From NCBI GenBank assembly GCA_018806915.1, contig JAGKQI010000020.1:806001-870000 (forward strand): a DNA stretch of 64,000 bases, read 5' to 3'. Source of the DNA: Phytophthora colocasiae. Lineage: Eukaryota; Oomycota; Peronosporomycetes; Peronosporales; Peronosporaceae. The notes under the pieces were generated by a model. That model saw only the letters and a program-made list of their open reading frames with translations. It did not search any database and was not told where the DNA came from. Position numbers and translations under genes: made by a program. Below, in pieces: positions 1 through 10,293 of the stretch (its first letter is position 1; the number at the start of each line of letters is the position of its first letter).

Positions 1-335
1 TTGAATACAGTGCGCTATTTTCAAAAGACAGCACTGTATTAAAATAGAGTGCGGAACTTTATTCGGTATTATACGTTATAGCTGGACTAGGCTTGGAGGG
101 GCAGTGTAGTGCTGCCAAGGCATGCATATTCATGCACAGTATCCACCCAGCCAACTCCAGCCAGAGCTGCGGGAAGCCGATAACGCCAACGCTGTTGACA
201 ACAAGATTGGCGTCACGACAATGTTGATGACATAACGACAAATGTGTTGACACACACCGTGGCCAACCAAGTGCCTATGGCGCCAATGCCTCCGGCATTT
301 GGTAAACTAAGCTAGCAATTAGGAACAACCTCACT
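1..335. other. window edge, non-coding, with hairpin
   Basis: No supported gene. A 10-bp inverted repeat (AATACAGTGC at 4-13, GCACTGTATT at 31-40) forms a hairpin with a 17-nt loop. A second pair, CTATTTT (about 15-21) and AAAATAG (41-47), interleaves with it. This could be the cut end of a mobile element lying mostly outside the window, or chance. The rest reads as non-coding. Confidence 0.35.
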
Positions 336-2088
336 TTGCAATCTACCACTAGCAATACACTTCGGCAAAAACCTTCAGGGAGCTTCGCCGACTCCCCCCG
401 TGTGTCTTCGATTTCCCTGCAGACACTACAGCCTCTCTTTCTTCAGATTAAAGGGTACGTGCAGTTTGTGACGCCGCACAAGATTTCACAAGAACTGCTT
501 ACACCGGTCAACGGTCTAGAAGTCACGACTGAACTGCACAAGATATGCCCGGTAAACGAATTGTTCATGGCTGGCGCATATTGGAATGTCGCGCCAACAC
601 ATTACTATTATGTGAAAGATGGTGTATTGTGTCACTACCTCATGCCGCAGTACAATCTCCATGGTAATTATTTTCTAGGAAATACTACGGTAAAACCTTA
701 TCGTACTACCCCAGCAACGTGTAAAGACCAGAGCTACAGATTCGCGAACTACTTCTACCACGGAAGCATCGGCTATTATTCCTTTTATGCGGAAGGTGAG
801 GGCACATTCTGCGCCCTGGATAACGTTGCTTACGATATCGTGAAAGGCGTTGGGACTCTGGACATTAATGGAGCAACACTAGCTCACGACAAAGGTCGTG
901 TCGGGTATCTACGATCGTATTGGTACGCATTTACTGGTTCTACCCTGGTTGTTATCCGTTGCTGGGTCCTTCGAAGAAGTTTTATTGCATGCAAACGTTT
1001 TGCTAGACTTTGCGAGCGATTATCGGAACCTGTTCGTTTTGAGGATGCTGTTGTACACGTTCAAGAAAGTATGAGACTGTCAGCACATGGAGCTCGGAAC
1101 TACCAACGCGGTGTTCTACTCTTCTTACTACTGGACCAGGGTCTAATGAGCGATCTGTTCCTTCTCATCACGCAAGAAGGCTTTTTCGGTCGTATTCAGT
1201 GCATTTCTCTGGGTTACAATTTGGCTGGGATCATGTCGATGCTTTTTGAAATGGTTGAAGCGATGCATTGGATGAAGGAAACCTCACGTGCGGGACTAAA
1301 GAGGTTGTTGTTCAATTATGAGACGGCATTGATCGGAGAGCTGATCACATCTGCTCTGATGCAGTATTATTTAACGGTGTTGAACCGATCAAGTCTTCGG
1401 AACACTGAATCCGAGGCAAAAGCAGTCTCATACTATGTGATGAGCTTGGTTGGCCACGGGGTTATTGCGTTAGGGTGTGTTTTCATTATCATTTGTACTC
1501 GTTCATTGGGAGCCTTCGCGTTCGTACTGTGGAAATTCCGCACGTTTAAAGTTTTTATAACGCCGTGTAGTGTGGATGCTACGCTGGGGGTACGATGTAA
1601 GTTGGTGTTTTTGGGAGGATACAGGAGAACAACCAATTGTTCTACAAAGTGAGCACTCTAAAGGCATTTGGACTTTTGAGAATGGTCGAAGAAGATGGCA
1701 ACGAGTTTATTGTCTACACTAAACTCCGATGGAGAGCTCATGATCACCTTTACGTTGCCGGCGCTGTGTCTGATACAACCGTTGTGTCTTGTGACGAACG
1801 CCTGAGTACTGGTGTCGTAAGCCTATTTGATAGGGCATTGGGTGGAGATGTTATCGCAAGTAGGGTCTCTGGTAAGTCTTTACAGCAGGTAGTCATAAGA
1901 AACAAGTTCTGACCGACCTCGGTGCGTTCAGAATATACTCCTAAAGGTACCAAAGCTCGAACACACATCATCGTGTTCGGGAATTCAGTTGGACACGGCA
2001 TTGCAGACGAAGAGATGGAAGAGATGATCGAGTATGGACCACCAAAACGATATGAAGTCGCGACTACAGTAGATGATGCACTCAGTTA
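336..2088 (+). pseudogene. multi-membrane-spanning family protein, copy 1 (decayed)
   Basis: The sequence encodes about 560 codons of a membrane protein that is a clear paralogue of the gene at 47850-49903; both share FVTPHKISQ, WNVAxTHYY, YFYHGSIGYY and SLGYNLxGxxSMLFEMVE. I do not recognise a named family; oomycetes have many lineage-specific multi-TM proteins. The copy appears dead. No ATG opens the frame (the open frame begins at TTG). A frameshift near 1618-1632 moves coding from one frame (ends 1652) to another that continues LFYKVSTLKAFGLL. An in-frame TGA at 1910-1912 interrupts that frame, which then stays open to the TAA at 2086-2088. The N-terminal membrane helix seen in copy 2 is missing. 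The family resemblance to copy 2 is seen directly; loss of function is inferred. Confidence 0.75.
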
Positions 2089-2155
2089 AACAGCATGATT
2101 AAAAACGTTTCGCATGTATTGTGCTGCTAAGGCACTTGTCCCAGTAAATGGCAAC

Positions 2156-3382
2156 CTAGTCCTTCGCTGCCGAATTCATATCCTCGACAAGCCGAGAGCC
2201 GTGCTTCTTTGTAAGTCTTTCCGTGAGCATTTCCTTGAAATCGTTCATGATTGCATTCTCGCGCTGCTGTTTCTCCTCAAAGTTAATGAGCGCCAGTGCA
2301 CGCTTCTCTTCAGCTGTGTAAACTTGATTTTCCTTGCGGATGCGGACAGCATTCATGCGCTTATGACGACTACCGCTCATCACGTAGCCCAGATTCTCCA
2401 GGTTCTCAATCTCCTCGCCATTCCAGCCCACTTCACCACGACGCGGAATACGCATGTTTTTCTGAACGAACTGCGCGATAGCAGCACCTTCACCAGGAAG
2501 CAGTGCCTTACCGTAGTTTGTCGATGGAGCTGCCGTCTCATCAGCTGCAGCTACCAAAGGTTTGGGACCGATATCCTCCTCGTCTTCCTCTTGCTTGTGT
2601 ACACCCTGGACCGCCTCTTTAAATTTATCTGCTTCCTTCTTCTCGTTCTCATCGAAGTTGTCTTGGCTATCGACACTTGCTGACCTGTTCTTCTTATCAG
2701 ACACCACTGATACATCGGACTCACTGCCACTGCGACTGTCTTCACTTTCACTGTCGCTGTAAGAGCGGCGGCGTCTTTTACGTCTCTTCCTGCTCTCCTT
2801 CTTGTGCTTTTTGCTCTTTTTAGAGCTCTTCTTGCTGCGAGATCGATGCTTTGACTTGGATTTTTTCTTCCTACGTCGACGTCGCTCTTCCTCACTGTCA
2901 GAGCTGGAAACATCCGAGTCGCTGTATGATCTTGATCTAGATCTGGACCTGGAAGGCGACATGGAAGCTGATCTAGATCTAGATCTCGACCTAGATGGAG
3001 ACGGAGTAGGTTCCCTCTTCTTCTCCTTCTTGATCTTCTTCTTCATGGGTGGAGGGCTTGGAATACTCGCCCAGATGCTGAAGGTAATAGCTTCTCGTTG
3101 CCTTTTCCTCTCCTCGAAAAAGTCATCTGTCTGATCACTTCCACTATATCTACCGCCTGAGCTCCTTGACCCACGTGAGCCACTGGAAGGACCATACCGA
3201 CCCATCGGCTCACGACCTCCACGTGATTGTCGCCCTCGACGCGGAGAACGCGAACGAGAAGGAGAACGTCGACTGCTGCTACGACTGTGGCAACGTCTTG
3301 ATCTTCTGTGGGCGCTTCGGCTTCGGCTTCGTCGGGGCGATGGGGACCGATAGCGCCGTCGAGGACTGGAGCTGCGCCCCAT
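2156..3382 (-). CDS. NKAP-family nuclear protein (RS-rich)
   Basis: 408-residue protein starting at an ATG. The first about 230 residues are Arg/Ser dipeptides and Lys/Arg-rich runs ([17 protein letters not shown] near the start), typical of nuclear speckle proteins. A short acidic linker follows, then a conserved C-terminal domain from about residue 290 with [23 protein letters not shown] and [20 protein letters not shown]. That last block is the signature of the NKAP/SynMuv C-terminal domain, found in proteins of pre-mRNA splicing and transcription repression. Length matches metazoan and plant NKAP. The RS region is encoded by degenerate hexamer repeats (about 2930-3000). It runs opposite to its neighbours and appears single-exon. 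Family assignment is strong; a specific splicing role is by homology. Confidence 0.9.
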   Translation of the reverse strand: MGRSSSPRRRYRSPSPRRSRSRSAHRRSRRCHSRSSSRRSPSRSRSPRRGRQSRGGREPMGRYGPSSGSRGSRSSGGRYSGSDQTDDFFEERKRQREAITFSIWASIPSPPPMKKKIKKEKKREPTPSPSRSRSRSRSASMSPSRSRSRSRSYSDSDVSSSDSEEERRRRRKKKSKSKHRSRSKKSSKKSKKHKKESRKRRKRRRRSYSDSESEDSRSGSESDVSVVSDKKNRSASVDSQDNFDENEKKEADKFKEAVQGVHKQEEDEEDIGPKPLVAAADETAAPSTNYGKALLPGEGAAIAQFVQKNMRIPRRGEVGWNGEEIENLENLGYVMSGSRHKRMNAVRIRKENQVYTAEEKRALALINFEEKQQRENAIMNDFKEMLTERLTKKHGSRLVEDMNSAAKD

Positions 3383-3511
3383 GTTGATTGTCTTTGCTAT
3401 TACAAGTTAAACTCGATAATGGAAGCAGATAACAAGTTTGACGGGTTGTTAAAACTATACTTGGTTTTATGTAAGAACAAAAAGGATCGGCTAACAACTA
3501 CATGTACAGCA

Positions 3512-4319
3512 TTAGGCAAGCATGGCTTGGATAGCATCGATGCGAGCGAAATATTCCTTCGTAACCTTGTTTGCGATGGCCTTGCGTAGCTGCTTCACCT
3601 CATCGTCTCCGCGGATGTCGTCTAAGAAGGATAAGACAGCTTCAAACTCGTGCTCGATGCCTTGCGAAGCAGCCAAAGCCTTCGGTCTGGTCGTCTGCGG
3701 CACCTTCTGCACGGATTTCTTAGACACAGGCAGAGATTCTGTAGCTCCTTCGCCATTTTCCTCTTTTTCGAGACGTTCCAGCTCAGCATCCACGTCGTAC
3801 GAGTCCCACTTCGTCTTGAGTTTATTACCTTGCGAGTCAAAATGGTAGTCTGCAACGAAAGCATTAGCCTAAATAGTACGCTATCGAACCGACGTATAAA
3901 ACTTCAATAGTCTTCAACGTACAGGAATTCAACGTGGAGTTGGCAGCTGGGTCCTCCTCCTCCGGTGGGTGACCAGCTTCCTTCTTCGTCTCATACTCCA
4001 CCAGCTCTTTCGCTTGCGACTCCAAGTGTATTAGACGCACCGAAACTTCCGTGGCAATGAGCTCCACTTTACGTAGCAGTTTAATAGCTTCTCGACGCTC
4101 CTTCAGCTCACTAAGCCAATGCAAGCCACACGTCCAGTCAATCGCATCATTAAAGGTTAAACCAACAAAATTGTACAGAAGTAGCCGCAGTAATTCGTAG
4201 CCAACTGCATATAAATCACTATGTTGTACATACTTGTATCGTTGATACTGCCAGCACACAAGCGGCACGGCCGCTACCGCCGCGGTTGCTGCCGCTACTT
4301 GCCACACACGGCTCGACAT
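3512..4319 (-). CDS. membrane-anchored coiled-coil hypothetical protein
   Basis: Two-exon gene of 244 residues: exon 1 4319-3923, intron 3922-3850 (GTACGT...GCAG), exon 2 3849-3512. Joining restores one frame (phase-1 junction, ...LNSYYHFDSQGNK...). An upstream in-frame TTG is not needed; ATG at 4319 gives MSSRVW. The N-terminus has one hydrophobic segment (about residues 5-22), suggesting a single anchor in a membrane, possibly mitochondrial. The middle (about 55-115) is amphipathic helix; the C-terminal about 60 residues (HEFEAVLSFLDDIRGDD...) are helical and vaguely like a BAG domain, though I would not name it so. No family recognised. The tail overlaps nothing; the 130-bp gap to NKAP suggests tandem transcription on the minus strand. 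Confidence 0.65.
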
Positions 4320-4447
4320 CTGAAGTGACAATCAAAGAATATAGCATTAGCCATTCGCTATTGCGACCGTCTACGTAATTAACCGAATCTATTTAATTCG
4401 GACTTTAACGAAGTCACTTTAAGAAACGTTTCTAAAAGCGCCAGGAA

Positions 4448-5341
4448 ATGGGCAAGAAGACTAACTGGACGTCAATTGAAGACTCGACGTTGTGCCGTGT
4501 GTGGCTGAACGTCAACGACCAGAAGACATCGGAATTCTGGAATGTGGTGCGCGATATATTCCATCAGGAAGTGGACACAGCAGTGGAGCGACCGCTGACA
4601 GGGCTCAAGGTCCGTTGGAGCCGCATCAACCGGGAATCGCAAAAGTTCGCAGCGATTTTCAACGAGATTCAGAGTAAAGGCATTAAGCAGGCGGAGGAGA
4701 ATAAAGTGCCAGGAGATGCCGCTACTGTGGCGCTTTTGTCGGAGCAGCAGTGGGTCGACGACGCCAAGACCGTTTTCCAGCAATTATACGACACCAAATT
4801 CCCCTTCGAAACCTGCTGGAGACAGCTACGATATGCTAATAAGTGGCTACAGTTATTTACCAACTCTACCAACACTCCAGCGGAGATGATGAAGGCCTTG
4901 CCTGCGTCGATGATGGAGGAGAGTACTGCTGCTGCACCGTCGCCGGCGTCGATTTGCAGCGAGGACGAAATGGCTCCAACGAGCAACGAGATGTCGACTG
5001 GTACCGGTGCTAGAGCTTCTTCAGTCGCAGCAGTAGCGGCAGTTGCTGTCGCTAGTCAAGCATCGGCGAGTGTGAACGACATTCGTTGCAAACGGCGAGC
5101 CGATGATCATACAACCAACGAGCAACTACAGCAGCAATTCGGATTGACTGCTGCGCTGGTGGAAGAGCTCAAACGACAGAACGACTTGCTGGAAGATCAA
5201 AACACCATCGCATTGCTAAAAGTCAACTCGGAGTTCCCAGATGCCGAGGCACGACAATGCTATCAGTTACTACGAGCTCGTTACATGAAGAAAGCACGTC
5301 GAAAGCATGGGCACGACCACAGCAACGACCAACTTGTCTAA
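4448..5341 (+). CDS. SANT/Myb-like, NAM-associated-type DNA-binding protein
   Basis: 297 residues from an ATG, single exon. Residues about 5-60 (NWTSIEDSTLCRVWLNV, FWNVVRDIF, LKVRWSRINRE) follow the pattern of the Myb/SANT-like domain of plant and protist proteins annotated as no-apical-meristem-associated: ED..LC.AW, FW..I, L..RW..I. About residues 95-140 (WVDDAKTVFQQLYDTKF, CWRQLRYANKWLQL) match the second half of that architecture. A serine/alanine-rich linker and a C-terminal helical segment rich in Gln/Glu (about 210-290) follow. Such proteins are often domesticated Harbinger-type transposon DNA-binding proteins; whether this one is a host regulator cannot be told. It is divergent from the gene at 3512-4319, with about 130 bp between starts. 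Confidence 0.65.
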   Translation: MGKKTNWTSIEDSTLCRVWLNVNDQKTSEFWNVVRDIFHQEVDTAVERPLTGLKVRWSRINRESQKFAAIFNEIQSKGIKQAEENKVPGDAATVALLSEQQWVDDAKTVFQQLYDTKFPFETCWRQLRYANKWLQLFTNSTNTPAEMMKALPASMMEESTAAAPSPASICSEDEMAPTSNEMSTGTGARASSVAAVAAVAVASQASASVNDIRCKRRADDHTTNEQLQQQFGLTAALVEELKRQNDLLEDQNTIALLKVNSEFPDAEARQCYQLLRARYMKKARRKHGHDHSNDQLV

Positions 5342-5485
5342 TCAAAAAGGGTTAACCCCTATAATCACAAATCATTTTAATTGTGCTTATATTCATTCGG
5401 ACGAGCGCAGGTCACCATTGAGCACCGTTGCGTCGGGTGTAGCCGTTGCCTCTAGTGCAGTTGATTTCGCTTATACAGTTGCGTA

Positions 5486-8221
5486 ATGGAGACCGAAGAC
5501 GTTGCTGACGCCGTGGCGGGTATCCGACGATATTGGGGCGCGGATAACGAATACACGGACGAAGAGATTTTTGGCCTTGCACGGTGCAAGTGGGAGATAT
5601 CGAAGGGATCAGCTAAAGCTGCGAAGGAATTTGTGCTGCAGGTGGTGGCCGGTCGATTAGAGGAGCAGCTTCTGACTTGGTTGTTGCAGTCTCATGTTGC
5701 TGACGCAGTGGAAGATATTCAAATGCTGGTTTCTGCTTGTATGCATCCGTATTTTACGTCTAAAGGGCTGGCGATGTTGATGCCGATGCTGGATACACTA
5801 CTGACACTAACGATGCTCCGAGCAACGGGATGTGATCGGGATTCTGCGGGCAGAAAGCAACGAATGGCTGACATTCTGGGGAGGATGAAAGATGGAGTGT
5901 TTACGAAAGGTAAAGCATGGCGTGTCTTACAAAATCTTAACAAGTCCGAGATGAAAAATGATGCAGAAGTGTGGATAAAATTTCTTGAGCTATCGAACGT
6001 GTTGGATCCTCGCGCTTTCAATTCACGAAGTGGTCGGACACTGATGAATGAAGCGAACCAAGTTATCTGGATGCAACAAGTGGAGTTGGCGGCTGTGCGA
6101 GGCTCAATTTCTGATGTCGAGTTAGAAAGAGTGAAGATTGCAGATGGATTGTGGGATACCGCAGAACAGTTAGTTGAATTTGTCGACGAGAAGACCGCAC
6201 GAATTGCGGAACCCCAAGATACTACTAATGATCTAGCGTTTGCTTTTGATATGACGCTTGTGACGGACTTAGAGGAATATTTGAAGGTGGAGGCTCGCAA
6301 CGCTCCGCCTGGAATGAAAGGTATGTCAGGTCACGAAACACGTATGATCAACGAAGACATTGAACTGTCGGCAACTGAGCAGCTATCAAAAATTTGCTCA
6401 TCCTTGAAGGAAGAAGAGATAGTGATATCAAGCGACATTCTTGAAAAGATTTTTGCTGAGCTCTCTGCGATAAAACGCGTTGAAACTATCTCTATCCATG
6501 TATCGTTCATTCTGGGCATGCAAATGCGGTTGAGATACTGCTTTATAGACCATTGCGAGTCTTCGAAATCTGAATTTGAACGGAGGATAAAACGAGTGGT
6601 CAATCGACTCGCGGGGAAAGACCAGGACTTGGATCATGCTGCATCTTTAATTATTTTATCTGCTTTTTGTCCTGGGCAAGTCATTCACGAGTGCATTCGT
6701 GGAGCTCGGACTGGTGTATTGCATCACGATCTGTGCTTAATGGTGTTGCAAGCCTCTCCACTGCTACTGGGATGGCACGAAGACGGGAGAGGAAATGTGT
6801 TTGAGTTTGAATTACAGACGACTGTACTTGATATTTCGAGAAACCAAGGCAGCTTCGACCGAGAAAGTCGCAATGTGGTATCATTCCTACTTTCACTTGT
6901 TGGTATTGACAGCTCTACATCATCAAAGCGAAGCACTTCACTGATAACAGTATCGAAACTTATCAGTGGACTGGTGCATCCTGTGTGGCGTTGCCTTAAT
7001 CAAAGTGTGGAGATGCAGCTGAATTTGCTTACACTGATTCAGCAGTTATTCCAACATTTCGTGGCTACCAGTGCAGAGTTGGAGATTAGTCCTGCCAGTA
7101 TACAAACATCGTTCGATCTGGCTTTCGAAGCACTGTATTCTGCTAGCACTGGCGACCAGAATGTCGGAGCTCTCATACGTGAGAGATTACTTTTGATACT
7201 CAAGAATACGATGGAGTTGATGTCTGACCCTGTATCGATGACCAGATTGGAGCGGCCGGATAACCCGCTTGACGCGTCACTGTGGACATTGATTAGTCTT
7301 TTCAGCGACGAACTTGGCAATGAAGAATTATGCAAAGGGTTAGAAGATGTGGCAGCGGTTGAAGCTTACATGCAGACGAGGTCAGTGGACGGCACAGTTA
7401 CCTTACCATTGCCAAAAGTGATATCCGCTATCCAAGCTCTACTCTGGGGATTGTTGTGGGACTCGATTCTGTCAGAAAACGTGTCTGTGGAGTCTACGAA
7501 GTCTGAGACATGGAAACTTCTCGATACCATTGCGAGTTTTGAGTTTTGTGGATCAGAACCTCCTGGTGAGACGATCAAAGGCAGCTTTCTGATAGAATCT
7601 GCAGTAGCAGAGATGGTGCTCGAGTGTGGGAATGTTCTCTTCCAAGCTCTTCTTTGCAATATTGTCCCTTTCCTACTGGAGTACGAACCTGTAGAGAATT
7701 TTCAAGAGGAGAAACTTGCGATTCCTCAATGGGCTATTGGTAAGCTGCCTGGGAATCCGGAAATTACGGAGCAAATCCCGTGTCGGTTGGTATCTACCCA
7801 TTTGATAATGCGCTATGTTGCAAAATGCTGGGGGCTTTCAAGTGTAGTCACCAGGCAGCTAAATGCACAGTCAAATATGCTGGTACTGGAAGCTCTCATC
7901 CATGTCGTAACAGCTCATGATCAAGCTATTACGGCTTCCAAGGGATCACTGTCAGGAACCTTGTTTTGCATCCAATGGCTGTGCTTTCTAGTGTCGGCAG
8001 CGTGCGAACTGCATTTCGATACGCTTTCTGCATGGTCCACCGTTCGAACACAGTTGGAGCTTTCATTTCTGCGTTTGTTGCATCAGCTCGAGCGCCTAAA
8101 GGGGGTTGTGGAGGTTGAAGCGAAGTTCAGTCAACATTTCGTGGCAGCATGGCTAGGATATTTGCCTGTCGATCAATTCGAGCAGGTATTCAAATTTATC
8201 TCGACAAAGAGAAGCAACTAA
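5486..8221 (+). CDS. large helical-repeat-like protein, unrecognised
   Basis: 911 residues, uninterrupted from ATG to TAA. I recognise no domain. The protein is almost entirely predicted helix, with leucine-rich hydrophobic periodicity, no signal peptide, no clear membrane segment and no zinc or catalytic motif. That is the profile of a HEAT/ARM-like scaffold or a cofactor such as a glomulin or ALF4-type protein, but nothing in the sequence proves it. Codon use looks like that of its neighbours, so it is probably an authentic conserved gene. Its 3' end converges on the oxidase gene at 8323 with about 100 bp between stops, so the two transcripts probably overlap in their 3' ends. Confidence 0.7.
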   Translation: METEDVADAVAGIRRYWGADNEYTDEEIFGLARCKWEISKGSAKAAKEFVLQVVAGRLEEQLLTWLLQSHVADAVEDIQMLVSACMHPYFTSKGLAMLMPMLDTLLTLTMLRATGCDRDSAGRKQRMADILGRMKDGVFTKGKAWRVLQNLNKSEMKNDAEVWIKFLELSNVLDPRAFNSRSGRTLMNEANQVIWMQQVELAAVRGSISDVELERVKIADGLWDTAEQLVEFVDEKTARIAEPQDTTNDLAFAFDMTLVTDLEEYLKVEARNAPPGMKGMSGHETRMINEDIELSATEQLSKICSSLKEEEIVISSDILEKIFAELSAIKRVETISIHVSFILGMQMRLRYCFIDHCESSKSEFERRIKRVVNRLAGKDQDLDHAASLIILSAFCPGQVIHECIRGARTGVLHHDLCLMVLQASPLLLGWHEDGRGNVFEFELQTTVLDISRNQGSFDRESRNVVSFLLSLVGIDSSTSSKRSTSLITVSKLISGLVHPVWRCLNQSVEMQLNLLTLIQQLFQHFVATSAELEISPASIQTSFDLAFEALYSASTGDQNVGALIRERLLLILKNTMELMSDPVSMTRLERPDNPLDASLWTLISLFSDELGNEELCKGLEDVAAVEAYMQTRSVDGTVTLPLPKVISAIQALLWGLLWDSILSENVSVESTKSETWKLLDTIASFEFCGSEPPGETIKGSFLIESAVAEMVLECGNVLFQALLCNIVPFLLEYEPVENFQEEKLAIPQWAIGKLPGNPEITEQIPCRLVSTHLIMRYVAKCWGLSSVVTRQLNAQSNMLVLEALIHVVTAHDQAITASKGSLSGTLFCIQWLCFLVSAACELHFDTLSAWSTVRTQLELSFLRLLHQLERLKGVVEVEAKFSQHFVAAWLGYLPVDQFEQVFKFISTKRSN

Positions 8222-8322
8222 GCCGATACAGGTACTCGTATTCAACATGAAAGTGCTGCTCTTTTGTTCACATGGTTGACGGAGCAGACTCTGCTGTAGA
8301 GGTATTCTTCACAGAGCATGAT

Positions 8323-10014
8323 TTAAGCGCACATCTCGTCCACAATGTGGTTGGAAAGAATGTGGTGAGGGTCAAGCTCATCGCGAGCCTTCTTGAACTT
8401 GTCGAGCGGGTATCTCTTTTGCAGACGCTCGCGCATTTTCTGGCGCTCATCAGCATCATCCGGCCACTCGATCTTCGCCCAGTGCTCCGTCGCTCCATAC
8501 GGCTCCATGAAGTCGCGGTACATAGCGTAGAACTCCATGAAGCGGTTCTTGATGGCTGTGCGAACCTTCTTCTCCGCCGTTGGCAGATAAAGGATAACAC
8601 CCACCCACGAGAAGATCTGGTCAGGGTTGGAGGACGATGCAGGGCTCATTAAGGAAGTGCTGCGGGTCGTCCAGCGCTGCTCGATTGGCGAGTGCGCCGG
8701 GATGTCCTCCTTGTCAATACGCTGCAGAAGCTTCTCCATGAAATCCAGATCCAGCGTGCCGGTAGTCGGGAACGAGACCTCCTCTACGAGCTGTTGACCA
8801 CCACAGTCAAAGCCGATGATATCGTCCGAGTACGCGACCCGGTACCCTTCGCTCAGCTTCCAGAACTGCTTCTCCACCTCGTTCACACGGATAACGTGCT
8901 GCTTGTTGAGAGGGTTGATCTCGAGCAGTTTGTCACGCATCTTGGTGAAGCTCCAGTCGAGATAGTCAGGCTCAGGGTTGCCCTTAGTGAGCTCTAGATA
9001 CAGCTTGCGGGGTGCCTCCATGCGCACCTTGTCGCTGTACTGCACTGGTGGGAAGCGCTTCTCGTTCAGTGGCTCATCAGCTTGAGCACGACGGCACTGC
9101 ACCACCACCACAGCATCCGTGTACGGGATCCACATGTAGCGCAAGTGCTGGAACTCAACGAGCCATCGGTTGTGGTTCTTGCGGATCTCATCCAGCGTCA
9201 TCACTGTGGTCTTCTCGATCAGCTTGTGCATGGGCACACACTGCAGAGTGACCTTCGTCACCACACCAAGCGCTCCCAAGCCACACTTGGCCAGTTCAAA
9301 TAGCTCTGGGTTCTGCGTGGCACTGAGCGTCATCTTGCCCTTTGCCGGAGTCACGATCTCCATCTCGACGATCTGGTCGTCAATGGGCGGGATGCCGGCA
9401 CCCGTTCCGTGGCATCCAGCCTGACAGATTCCACCCACCTGTTGTGGACGAATAGACGCCACGTTCTGCATGGTCATGCCATAAGCACGCAGCTTGTCCA
9501 GCAGTTCTCCGACGATCACTCCCGCCTCGACAGTCACCTGGAGCGTCTCCTTGTCCACCTTGAGGATCTTGTCGAACAGTGCCAGAGTCATAAGTGCCTC
9601 GTTGACGTCAGCTTTGCCGGGCGCTTTGCCCGAGAAGCCCAAACCATTCGGGGACACGCCGGCGCCCATGCACCGCAGCTTCTGGTTCTTGTCATGGTAC
9701 GTCTTCAGTAGTTGCTGCACCTCGTCCACAGTCTCAGGTACGTGGAAATTCTTAGGACGGCACTCGTGTGTGGCCGACCAGTTGATGAACTCGTGATGGT
9801 CCTCGCTAAGTGCCGCGTCCGTCAGACCAGCCGACAACCCCACTGCAGCCAATGCTGCGCCAGCCACAGCCAGTGTAGCTGTCCGCTTCAAAGAGTCCCG
9901 TGAGGATGAAGCGCGCTGACCAGCTGCACGTACAGAGTGGATATTGGCTGCCTGCACAGCGCCAAAGTGAGAGCGCGAGCGTAGCGCGCGGACGAGCATC
10001 GTGGGCTTCAGCAT
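8323..10014 (-). CDS. L-galactono-1,4-lactone dehydrogenase-like FAD oxidoreductase
   Basis: 563 residues if translation starts at the ATG at 10014; an upstream TTG frame extension is ignored. An Arg/Ser-rich N-terminus (MLKPTMLVRALRSRS) looks like a mitochondrial presequence. One hydrophobic segment (about 45-65, LAVAGAALAAVGLSAGL) follows, the usual layout of plant GLDH in the inner membrane. The FAD-binding domain contains GAGVSPNGLGFSGKAPG and GCHGTGAGIPPIDDQIVEM. The C-terminal aldonolactone-oxidase domain contains HWAKIEWP and ends DPHHILSNHIVDEM. The family oxidises L-galactono- or D-arabinono-lactone in the last step of ascorbate/erythroascorbate synthesis. The exact lactone and the electron acceptor (cytochrome c or oxygen) cannot be decided from sequence alone. 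Confidence 0.88.
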   Translation of the reverse strand: MLKPTMLVRALRSRSHFGAVQAANIHSVRAAGQRASSSRDSLKRTATLAVAGAALAAVGLSAGLTDAALSEDHHEFINWSATHECRPKNFHVPETVDEVQQLLKTYHDKNQKLRCMGAGVSPNGLGFSGKAPGKADVNEALMTLALFDKILKVDKETLQVTVEAGVIVGELLDKLRAYGMTMQNVASIRPQQVGGICQAGCHGTGAGIPPIDDQIVEMEIVTPAKGKMTLSATQNPELFELAKCGLGALGVVTKVTLQCVPMHKLIEKTTVMTLDEIRKNHNRWLVEFQHLRYMWIPYTDAVVVVQCRRAQADEPLNEKRFPPVQYSDKVRMEAPRKLYLELTKGNPEPDYLDWSFTKMRDKLLEINPLNKQHVIRVNEVEKQFWKLSEGYRVAYSDDIIGFDCGGQQLVEEVSFPTTGTLDLDFMEKLLQRIDKEDIPAHSPIEQRWTTRSTSLMSPASSSNPDQIFSWVGVILYLPTAEKKVRTAIKNRFMEFYAMYRDFMEPYGATEHWAKIEWPDDADERQKMRERLQKRYPLDKFKKARDELDPHHILSNHIVDEMCA

Positions 10015-10293
10015 TGGATACGTGTCAGTTGCAGTGCAACTTGGCAAATGAGCTAAAATTGTAGGGCTCTAACATCTCTTGACAGTGATTTTCCGATTAG
10101 GTAAACTTGATATTTCTGAAATGAACCTGAGCCTAACACGCAAGAGCGCTTGCATACGATGGGGTAAAGCGGCATCTGCTTCAGCAAAGGTGCTCAAAGT
10201 GGATCCTTTACATGTGCAGCGGCTGCAGATGGCTACGAATACGTGTACAAGTAGGCGTCACCTTTGATCGCTTCGAGTGGAATACCGACAAGT

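Noticed and set aside
2296..3134. Plus-strand Leu/Asp/Phe-rich frames opposite the NKAP gene
   Set aside because: Mirror translations of the RS-repeat coding strand.
5349..5362. GGGTTAACCCCTAT just after the SANT/NAM gene, similar to the piggyBac terminus TTAACCCTAT
   Set aside because: Single site with no partner end and no palindromes nearby; a 10-bp palindrome can arise by chance.
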